A stretch of DNA of 7,046 bases from Prevotellaceae bacterium (GTDB lineage: Bacteria; Bacteroidota; Bacteroidia; Bacteroidales; UBA932), in the NCBI GenBank assembly GCA_031258915.1, contig JAIRMD010000003.1:1-7046 (forward strand). Reading direction: 5' to 3'. The number at the start of each line of letters is the position of its first letter. The stretch's first letter is position 1. Positions 1 to 4,753 of the stretch are shown in pieces. The notes under the pieces are model-generated. The model was not told where the DNA came from and made no database searches. It worked only from the letters and a program-made list of their open reading frames with translations. Both the position numbers and the translations under genes were made by a program.

Positions 1-425
1 AAGAGCACCTTCATGTCCTCCACGCTGCAAATGCTCACGCCGGCCTTGCCCACGTCGCCCACCACGCGGGGGTGGTCGGCGTCGTAGCCGCGGTGGGTGG
101 CCAGGTCAAACGCCACGGAGAGCCCCTTCTGCCCGGCGGCGAGGTTGCGGCGGTAAAATGCGTTGGACTCCTCGGCGGTGGAGAACCCGGCGTACTGACG
201 GATAGTCCACGGGCGCATCACGTACATGGTGCTGTACGGGCCGCGCAGGAAGGGGGCAATGCCGGCGGCGTAGGCGAGGTGCTCCAGGCCTTCGAGGTCG
301 GCGGCGGTGTAAACGGTCTTCACGTCAATCTGCTCGGGGGTGCGCCACGCGCCGCCGGCGGCACCCGCCGCTTCGCACGCCTTGGGCGAAGTGGAAAAAG
401 CAATGTCTGAAAATTTTGGTCGCAT
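1..425 (-). CDS. mutB: Methylmalonyl-CoA mutase large subunit, N-terminal part (cut by window edge)
   Basis: Adenosylcobalamin-dependent enzyme that interconverts succinyl-CoA and (R)-methylmalonyl-CoA in the cytoplasm, a step of the propionate/succinate pathway common in Bacteroidota. Only the first 141 codons lie in the window; the rest, including the B12-binding domain, lies beyond position 1. The substrate-domain signatures are unmistakable: TPEQIDVKTVYT (residues 29-40), PFLRGPYSTMYVMRPWTIRQ (58-77), YAGFSTAEESNAFYRRN (78-94), GLSVAFDLATHRGYDADHPR (101-120) and GDVGKAGVSICSVEDMK (123-139). By family knowledge, R76 and Y78 of RQYAGF match the active-site Arg and Tyr of the Propionibacterium enzyme. 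The start MRPKFSDI at 425 is chosen because it fits the usual length and follows the last upstream stop. A mutA gene normally precedes mutB in this phylum; here a 32-codon ORF does, 29 bases away. A weak promoter-like pair (TTTG at 467-470, TATACTTA at 437-444) lies within that short ORF and the gap. Confidence 0.96.
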   Translation of the reverse strand, partial: MRPKFSDIAFSTSPKACEAAGAAGGAWRTPEQIDVKTVYTAADLEGLEHLAYAAGIAPFLRGPYSTMYVMRPWTIRQYAGFSTAEESNAFYRRNLAAGQKGLSVAFDLATHRGYDADHPRVVGDVGKAGVSICSVEDMKVL

Positions 426-454
426 AGTATGTTGATTAAGTATACTTTAAATAA

Positions 455-553
455 CTATTTTAGAGTCAAAGAATGTCCGCTTGGAGACTCGGCTACCTCC
501 ATATCGTAGTCCGACTGGAGAAACCATTCCTCGTAGTTTAGGTGCTGCTTCAT
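455..553 (-). pseudogene. 32-codon ORF resembling the N-terminus of a HEPN-domain protein
   Basis: The ORF starts with ATG at 553, about 25 bases after a TATCTTTG box, and ends with TAG at 455-457. Residues 6-22 (NYEEWFLQSDYDMEVAE) look like the first helix of HEPN-domain proteins, which begin with an aromatic-rich stretch of the form YxxWxxQAxYDxxxAxxM. A normal HEPN protein runs on for about 100 more residues with a second helix (CHLSIEKALK-like); here similarity fades after residue 22 and the frame stops at 32. I read it as the 5' end of a gene whose remainder was deleted next to mutB. It could instead be a translated leader peptide of mutB, since it sits 29 bases upstream on the same strand. 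The HEPN resemblance is from memory of the family and is not a search result. Confidence 0.45.
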
Positions 554-579
554 TTGGCTACGTTGCTTAAATTAAAGCG

Positions 580-587
580 CAAAGATA
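580..587 (-). promoter_or_regulatory. Bacteroidota -7 box TATCTTTG upstream of the HEPN-like ORF and mutB
   Basis: The minus strand reads TATCTTTG, matching TAnnTTTG. No good TTTG or TTG lies 19-21 bases upstream, although the upstream DNA is A/T-rich. The box is about 26 bases from the short ORF start at 553 and about 155 bases from the mutB start, so it could drive both. Confidence 0.55.
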
Positions 588-612
588 GTAAATATTTGGG
601 ATTTTTTCGCTA

Positions 613-651
613 TTACATTTCGCCTACGGGGTGCATTTCAAATTGTCGCAT
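613..651 (-). other. 12-codon ORF behind a TACCTTTG box, possible gene-start remnant
   Basis: The ORF encodes MRQFEMHPVGEM followed by TAA and begins about 27 bases after the TACCTTTG box at 678-685. It faintly resembles the openings of TrmO-like proteins (xFxxHPIGxI), but 12 residues cannot establish homology. It is recorded because it repeats the layout of the next element downstream: promoter box, start codon, a short plausible N-terminus, then an abrupt stop. Confidence 0.15.
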
Positions 652-663
652 GGCAGGAAATTT

Positions 664-685
664 AACCGAAACGGTTGCAAAGGTA
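664..685 (-). promoter_or_regulatory. -7 box TACCTTTG with adjoining hairpin
   Basis: The minus strand reads TACCTTTG at 685-678, followed at once by AACCG-TTT-CGGTT (676-664), a perfect five-base-pair stem with a three-base loop. No TTG lies at the ideal spacing; a TTTG sits 15 bases upstream inside the repeat cluster. No intact gene follows. The box may serve mutB through a long leader or be left over from a lost gene. The hairpin followed by AAATTT could alternatively help end Fic transcription. Confidence 0.4.
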
Positions 686-746
686 AGCGCGCAAAGTTTG
701 CAAAGTGCTTAGCGTTCTTGCGGTTACTTTAGCGTTCTTTGCGGAT
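677..746. repeat. Cluster of short GCAAAG / TTAGCGTTCTT repeats
   Basis: GCAAAG occurs at 677-682, 691-696 and 700-705 on the plus strand. It is followed by two copies of TTAGCGTTCTT(T)GCGG, at 709-723 and 729-744, which differ by a single T. The CTTTGCG at the end of the second copy is the inverse complement of CGCAAAG at 690-696, so the tract is partly self-complementary. It lies just beyond the 3' end of the Fic gene and overlaps the TACCTTTG box at 678-685. Tracts of CGCAAAG-type units are familiar from intergenic DNA of Bacteroidota and relatives, but their role is unsettled. A further TTAGCGTTC occurs at 2900-2908 in the acyltransferase leader. Confidence 0.5.
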
Positions 747-756
747 GATTTGATTT

Positions 757-1605
757 TTACGTGTTTTGCGGCCTGCTTTCCTTTACGCTCTGGATGTAAT
801 GCTCCAGCGTTTTTTCCAAAAGCCCCGTCATGTACTCCAAAAACGGTTTAATTTGCTCAATGGTAGCCGCCGCGCCGTCCGCTGGCACGTTGCCCGTATT
901 GATGTCGCACAGATTTAGCGCATCTATATAATTATTGCGCTCTGTGGCAGGCACAATCACCATAGGGTAACCGTGTCTTTCCAGCACGTAGCTGACCAGC
1001 AGGCGGGCAATGCGCCCGTTGCCATCTTCAAATGGGTGGATGCGGATGTACCTGTAGTGCAGCAATGATGCCAGCGCTATGGGCGACAGCAATGCCATTT
1101 TTTCGGCGCTGCTATACCATTCAACCAAATCCGACATCAACGCGGACGTTTCTTCGGGCGAGGCGTACTCAAACAGTGCGCCTGTGGAAGTTATGACGGA
1201 ATTTGGGCGGGTTTTATATACGCCTACCTTCACTTTCATACGCGTAGATTGCCCGTCCTGCGTTATGGCATTTTTCCAAAAATCCTCCTTCAATATAGTA
1301 CCGTTTAGCTCACGAATAAATGCCGTTGTAAGCGGACGTTCCTTATCGGATGCATACTGTTTTACCATTTTTAAGCCGGCATTGTGCGCTTTCATCTCTT
1401 CCAAATCGCGCATATCGGCGTTGCCTGTGGTTTTACCAAACATAAGCAGCAATTGCGTTTGCCCGTAGGTAAGCGTGTTGCCCTCAATGCGGTTGGAGTT
1501 ATAGTTGAGGTCAATCATAAGCTGCTGCTCCCAGCGCCTTTGCAGCGCTACGGAAATCGGCTTTAGCTGCTCCAGCTCCTGATGCAGCTGCTCTACTCTG
1601 CTCAT
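757..1605 (-). CDS. Class II Fic family protein (probable AMP transferase)
   Basis: Fic proteins usually transfer AMP from ATP to a hydroxyl group of a target protein in the cytosol; the target here cannot be read from sequence. The protein has 282 residues. The catalytic motif HPFEDGNGRIAR (190-201) is complete, with H190 the expected base, D194 the expected metal ligand and the anion-binding GNGR intact. SNRIEG (S37-E42) fits the (S/T)xxxE(G/N) inhibitory motif. Being N-terminal to the Fic core, it makes this a self-inhibited class II protein with E41 as the expected inhibitory glutamate. The stretch GVYKTRPNSV (128-137) is the probable target-binding flap. The frame is open up to 1971 upstream, but the ATG at 1605 is chosen because family similarity begins there, because an earlier start would overlap the acyltransferase gene, and because a good promoter sits at 1675-1704. 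No antitoxin or obvious target gene is adjacent. Confidence 0.93.
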   Translation of the reverse strand: MSRVEQLHQELEQLKPISVALQRRWEQQLMIDLNYNSNRIEGNTLTYGQTQLLLMFGKTTGNADMRDLEEMKAHNAGLKMVKQYASDKERPLTTAFIRELNGTILKEDFWKNAITQDGQSTRMKVKVGVYKTRPNSVITSTGALFEYASPEETSALMSDLVEWYSSAEKMALLSPIALASLLHYRYIRIHPFEDGNGRIARLLVSYVLERHGYPMVIVPATERNNYIDALNLCDINTGNVPADGAAATIEQIKPFLEYMTGLLEKTLEHYIQSVKESRPQNT

Positions 1606-1674
1606 AATATATCGTTTAATTTTCAGCTCTTGATTCGCGTAAGCGCAGTACAAGTTACCGCCGCTTGTGAGGGG

Positions 1675-1704
1675 CAAAGGTACGCATTTTAGGCGAGTAG
1701 GCAA
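1675..1704 (-). promoter_or_regulatory. Fic gene promoter: TTG-N19-TACCTTTG
   Basis: The minus strand has TTG at 1704-1702, exactly 19 bases, then TACCTTTG at 1682-1675, a textbook Bacteroidota sigma-factor site. It lies in the 125-base gap after the acyltransferase stop and gives a leader of about 65 bases. That leader contains a possible hairpin (ACAAG paired with CTTGT, 1650-1668). This is the best promoter in the window and supports the Fic start at 1605. Confidence 0.75.
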
Positions 1705-1730
1705 GCATTCCCGAGCAAAGGAGAATACGG

Positions 1731-2879
1731 CTACTCTGCCTGCCGATTTTTTAGCTTCAAAAATCGGCTCGCCAAGTACCTCCGCAGGGGCGCATCGTAG
1801 AGCTTCAAGCAGGCGTAGGCCAGAGCAATGCTTCCTGCAACAACGCCCGCCGCGCCGGGCAGCGATTCCCAAAATGTGAGGTTGCCATTCTTTACCCAAG
1901 CGTAGTACAGGTAGATAAAGGGGTAGTGCACCATGTACAGAGGGTAGGAGATGTTTCCTAAAAACGTGCATATCCGGGTCGTGTACTTATCGGTGGTTTT
2001 CCCCGAAGCGCCAAGGTAGACAAGGAGGGGAAAAAACGCGGCGCAGCACGCCGTATCGTACACCCCGTTCATCCACAAATGCTCTGCTCCGCCTATGCGC
2101 GGCACGGCTAAGAGGGCAACAATGGAGAGGCTGCACACCCAAAAAGCCCCCCTTACGTTGACCGGCTTGAAAATGCGGGAGAGTAGCAGCCCGGCGGTGA
2201 AGGAAAATAGCAGCCGCGAGAGGCCTCCGGTCAGCTCTACTCCGGTCAGCGAAAACCCGGCGCACACATCGCCGTACGGCCCCACGATGGCAAATCCAGC
2301 CAAGCTACACCCGGCGGCAAAAGCTACCACCGCGAGGGCTTTGGTAGAAAGCTTGCGAATGATCAGGGCGTAGAGAATGTTGCCGATGTACTCAAAGAAT
2401 AGGGACCAGCTTGGGCCGTTCAGGGGGAACATTTCTCCCAAGCCTCGAACTTCGGCGCCCGGCGTAGCCGGAATTAGCAGCGCGGTGAGCAGCGTGGCGG
2501 TGAGCAGCGCCGCAATGCTCACCTTCGACACGTCCCACACGGAGCAAGCTTGAAGGTAGAACGTGATTGCCCCTACGGTGGCGCCCATCACAACCATCGG
2601 GTGCAGGCGTATGGCTCTGCGCTTGATGAAGTCTCCCATTTTCATTGCGCCCCAGCGGCCGTCGTAGGCGTAGCCGACAACGAACCCCGACAGCATAAAG
2701 AAGAAATCGACGGCCAGGTAGCCATGATTGATGCCCTGATCTAAGTGGCTGGTTGCAAAGGCTTCAAATATGTGGAAGCATAAAACTGTGATGGCCGCCA
2801 CGCCGCGCAGCCCATCGAGAATGTTGTAGTGCGGTTTTGTGTCGGCAAGCGCGGCCGCAGGAGCTTTTGTGTTCGACAT
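1731..2879 (-). CDS. Acyltransferase 3 (OafA/YrhL-like) integral membrane protein
   Basis: Members of this family carry acyl groups, usually acetyl, across the cytoplasmic membrane onto sugars of surface polysaccharides or other envelope molecules; the acceptor here is unknown. The protein has 382 residues, a usual length for a stand-alone family member without the extra C-terminal SGNH domain. LDGLRGVAAITVLCFH (21-36) holds the R25-x10-H36 signature of the family. VDFFFMLSGFVVGY (57-70) and RRAIRLHP (87-94) follow in the usual order, then GPSWSLFFEY (155-164) and the late LGNISYPLYMVHYP (307-320). Many hydrophobic segments, for example 95-110, 121-137, 183-200, 248-260 and 343-357, fit about ten membrane helices. 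The last residues (369-382) are basic and probably cytoplasmic. The start at 2879 is the first ATG after the promoter box at 2927-2934. No glycosyltransferase or polysaccharide gene is adjacent to hint at a substrate. Confidence 0.9.
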   Translation of the reverse strand: MSNTKAPAAALADTKPHYNILDGLRGVAAITVLCFHIFEAFATSHLDQGINHGYLAVDFFFMLSGFVVGYAYDGRWGAMKMGDFIKRRAIRLHPMVVMGATVGAITFYLQACSVWDVSKVSIAALLTATLLTALLIPATPGAEVRGLGEMFPLNGPSWSLFFEYIGNILYALIIRKLSTKALAVVAFAAGCSLAGFAIVGPYGDVCAGFSLTGVELTGGLSRLLFSFTAGLLLSRIFKPVNVRGAFWVCSLSIVALLAVPRIGGAEHLWMNGVYDTACCAAFFPLLVYLGASGKTTDKYTTRICTFLGNISYPLYMVHYPFIYLYYAWVKNGNLTFWESLPGAAGVVAGSIALAYACLKLYDAPLRRYLASRFLKLKNRQAE

Positions 2880-2910
2880 AAAAAAGTAAGTTTCTGCTTT
2901 TAGCGTTCAG

Positions 2911-2934
2911 GCATTTCAAAAAAATGCAAAGGTA
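2911..2934 (-). promoter_or_regulatory. -7 box TACCTTTG and leader hairpin of the acyltransferase gene
   Basis: The minus strand reads TACCTTTG at 2934-2927. It shares the 13-mer tgcaaaggtaagc (plus strand) with the box near 678. No TTG sits at 19-21 bases; the upstream DNA is an A-run. A perfect inverted repeat GCATTT-TTTTG-AAATGC (2927-2911) begins on the last base of the box. It is followed by a four-codon ORF, MPER, ending with the TAA at 2902-2900. The leader to the start at 2879 would be about 43 bases. Confidence 0.55.
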
Positions 2935-3121
2935 AGCAATTTTTTTTTGTGGCGTGGAGGGTATAGAGCCAGTCGTGGTCGGAAGAAAAATTGGTGGTGT
3001 CTTGAATTATCAGAATAATTATGTATTTTTTTTGCAGAGAAAAAAAGCAGGCAATGATACACACAACAGAAATTCAATCAAATATGCACCGAATTGGAAA
3101 AGACAGAACATGGAAAATCGA

Positions 3122-3155
3122 GCGAAAAAATTTGAATTTCAGAGCGCGCACGCGC
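3122..3155 (-). terminator. Weak terminator candidate after the GNAT-like gene
   Basis: Beginning seven bases after the stop codon, the minus strand has GCGCG-TG-CGCGC (3155-3144) and, about 12 bases later, a run of six T (3128-3123). The distance between stem and T-run is longer than in a standard intrinsic terminator, so the call is weak. The rest of the 282-base gap from 2880 to 3161 holds an AATTAT/ATAATT inverted repeat (3005-3020), A/T runs and the acyltransferase promoter; I see no gene in it. Confidence 0.25.
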
Positions 3156-3161
3156 AGCAAG

Positions 3162-4289
3162 CTATAGGTTTTCCTTAATGTAGCAGCGGGTGCGGAAAAG
3201 CAGCTCTTTTTCATAGTTATCCCAAATGCCCAAGGCGTTGATGTTGGTCTCCAGCTGCGAGGAGGAAATCGCCACCTTAATGCGGCGACGGATGAATATC
3301 TCGTTCATTGCCGCGTAGTACAGCGAGTGGATTCCGCGGTTCCGCCACTCGGGGAGCACGCCGTTGACGTATAAATCTATTTCGGAGTACCTGTATAGCG
3401 ACTTCAGGATGTGAATAAACCCAAACGGAAAAAGCTTCCCTCTTGCCTTTTGGAACGCCCGCGAAAGCGTGGGCAGGCAAAGCCCAAACCCAACCACGTC
3501 ATCTTTGTCGTCCAAAACGAGGCAGAACAGCTCGGGGCGGATAAAGGAGAAAAACGCTTTTGCGTAGTAGTCTATCTGCTCAGGAGTGAACTGCACAAAG
3601 CCATGCATACCACCCCACGCCATGTTGACGGCATCAAAAAATTTGTTCGCGTAGAGCATTACGTCGCTTCTCTTTTTGAATATCACCGTGCGCAGGTTGT
3701 ACTTTTGCGTAATGTGTTGGTTCACCCGCCTTATCTTTTCGGGTATCGGCTGCGAGGCGTTGAGGCGGTACTGTAGCCAGTCCACCTCCTTGCCGTACCC
3801 GTGCTTCTCGAGGTGCTGCGGGTAGTAGGGGTGGTTGTAGGGGCTGATGATCGGCGGCAGGTGCTCAAACCCTTCCACCAGCATCCCTTGCAGGTCGAAG
3901 TCGGTAAACCCCATAGGGCCTTGAATGCCGGTCATGCCCTTGCCCTTGCTCCACTGCTCCGCCGCCTTTAGCAGGGCACCCGACGCTTCGTAGTCGTCAA
4001 CAAAGTCAACCCACCCAAAGCGGGCTACCTTATTTTTCCACTTTTCGTTGGCGCGGTGGTTGACGATGGCCGCAATGCGCCCCACAGCTTTTCCCCCTCT
4101 GTGCGCCAAAAAGTAGGCAGCCTCGCAGCCACCGGAGGAGAAGGAAGGGTTAGTGTCGGCCCCCAAAAGCCGCCTCTCGTCGGATATCAGGGGGGGCACC
4201 CACCGCTTGTGCCCCTTGTAAAGCGCAAAGGGAAGCTTTATAAACTGCGCCAGCTCCTTTTTTGTGCTTACCTCTTTAATGCTAACCAT
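3162..4289 (-). CDS. GNAT-fold (acyl-CoA N-acyltransferase-like) protein, substrate unknown
   Basis: The 375-residue protein belongs to a family of about 380 residues, widespread in Bacteroidota, that is usually annotated as N-acetyltransferase or hypothetical and that I associate with YghO-like proteins. Its real reaction is not known to me. The opening is typical: FIKLPFALYKGHKRWVPPL (16-34). AYFLAHRGGKAVGRIAAIVN (58-77) forms the central strands of a first GNAT-like half, followed by ALLKAAEQWSKGKGMTGIQG (105-124) and LVEGFEHLPPIISPYNHPYY (137-156). The second half has FCLVLDDKDDVVGFGL (255-270) and VLPEWRNRGIHSLYY (311-325), where RNRGIH takes the place of the acyl-CoA-binding RxxGxG/A loop, with its last Gly replaced by His. 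No signal peptide or membrane helix is evident, so it is probably cytosolic. The frame runs up to 4391, but M35 of that longer frame (4289) is chosen because family similarity starts there and the extension is AT-rich. Confidence 0.8.
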   Translation of the reverse strand: MVSIKEVSTKKELAQFIKLPFALYKGHKRWVPPLISDERRLLGADTNPSFSSGGCEAAYFLAHRGGKAVGRIAAIVNHRANEKWKNKVARFGWVDFVDDYEASGALLKAAEQWSKGKGMTGIQGPMGFTDFDLQGMLVEGFEHLPPIISPYNHPYYPQHLEKHGYGKEVDWLQYRLNASQPIPEKIRRVNQHITQKYNLRTVIFKKRSDVMLYANKFFDAVNMAWGGMHGFVQFTPEQIDYYAKAFFSFIRPELFCLVLDDKDDVVGFGLCLPTLSRAFQKARGKLFPFGFIHILKSLYRYSEIDLYVNGVLPEWRNRGIHSLYYAAMNEIFIRRRIKVAISSSQLETNINALGIWDNYEKELLFRTRCYIKENL

Positions 4290-4496
4290 AGGTATACTTA
4301 CTTTAAACGGTGTTGGTATGCGCTTAGCGTATTTTTCATGAGCGAAGCAATTGTACATGATAAAAATATGCAACACGCTAATAATTAACACATTATAGTA
4401 ATATTAAGCGTATTTTTGTTTGTAAAAATCTTAATAGTCAGCAACTTAGAAGAAAAAAATCATGTTTAAATTCTACGTTATGGCTAAGGTTGACAG
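4290..4496 (-). other. Long AT-rich leader of the GNAT-like gene
   Basis: About 200 bases separate the TACCTTTG box from the start codon at 4289. The stretch is AT-rich and has no convincing gene. AGCGTATTTTT occurs twice on the plus strand, at 4326-4336 and 4407-4417, 81 bases apart. The DNA just before the start (TTTAAAGTAAGTATACC on the minus strand) resembles the sequence before mutB (TTTAAAGTATACTT). I recognise no known riboswitch. Confidence 0.3.
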
Positions 4497-4504
4497 CAAA
4501 GGTA
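4497..4504 (-). promoter_or_regulatory. -7 box TACCTTTG upstream of the GNAT-like gene
   Basis: The minus strand reads TACCTTTG. The region upstream is T/A-rich and includes the imperfect palindrome cgaaaaacttttttcg (4512-4527), but no TTG at the proper spacing. The box is 26 bases from the transposase remnant, so the upstream half of the promoter region comes close to the insertion scar. Confidence 0.5.
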
Positions 4505-4529
4505 CAAAAATCGAAAAACTTTTTTCGCC

Positions 4530-4727
4530 CGCCACATGGTGGCGTTTGTATGGGCATACCTCGTGAGGATCTACCTCCACGAAAACGTAAAGCAAATCAA
4601 AGTAAAGAAGCACGGAAACAAGGCTAAAAGCATCTTTAAGTATGGGTTACAGGCTATTGCTAACGTCTTACTTAACCCTTGGGGAAAAGTTGGGTTTGAT
4701 GTCTTTTATTTTTTGCCATGTACTTAG
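4530..4727 (+). mobile_element. Decayed C-terminal fragment of a DDE (IS4-like) transposase
   Basis: In the frame 4539-4727 the plus strand encodes residues like the last 60 or so of a Bacteroidota insertion-sequence transposase. AYLVRIYLHENVKQIK leads on to KKHGNKAKSIFKYGL, then IANVLLNP and FDVFYFLPCT before the TAG at 4725-4727. Ends of the type KHGRKAKSxFKYGL...FLSCT are familiar from IS4-type transposases of this phylum; this is from memory and not from a search. The catalytic DDE core and the N-terminus are absent: the same frame hits a stop at 4491-4493 and the upstream residues look unrelated. The left boundary coincides with a perfect six-base-pair hairpin CGCCAC-ATG-GTGGCG (4530-4544). 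The right element end probably lies in the 26 bases before the glmM stop, but no terminal inverted repeat can be paired. It is the only clear gene-like sequence on the plus strand and cannot be active. Confidence 0.6.
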
Positions 4728-4753
4728 ATCAACGAGGCAATAATTTTTGGCTT

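Noticed and set aside
72..410. 112-codon plus-strand frame antisense to mutB
   Set aside because: The opposite strand encodes highly conserved methylmalonyl-CoA mutase sequence throughout.
677..746. Possible CRISPR array
   Set aside because: The units are short, degenerate and unevenly spaced, with no uniform spacers and no cas gene nearby.
1606..1971. Open frame extending the Fic gene upstream by 122 codons
   Set aside because: It overlaps the end of the acyltransferase gene, contains the Fic promoter, and has no Fic-family character before the MSRVEQ start.
3005..3033. AATTAT-CAGA-ATAATT stem followed by a T-run, terminator-like on the plus strand
   Set aside because: The stem is only A/T and no plus-strand gene precedes it, so there is nothing for it to terminate.
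2954..3178. 74-codon plus-strand frame in the gap between acyltransferase and GNAT-like genes
   Set aside because: It has no recognisable domain, lies in AT-rich DNA and runs into the 3' end of the GNAT-like gene; no promoter box faces it.
4290..4391. Open frame extending the GNAT-like gene upstream by 34 codons
   Set aside because: The DNA is AT-rich leader and family similarity starts at MVSIKEV; the extension looks like chance translation, not a signal peptide.
4480..4566. 28-codon plus-strand ORF beginning MAKVDSKGTK, overlapping the transposase remnant in another frame
   Set aside because: It spans the minus-strand promoter box and the scar junction and matches no transposase N-terminus I know; probably chance.
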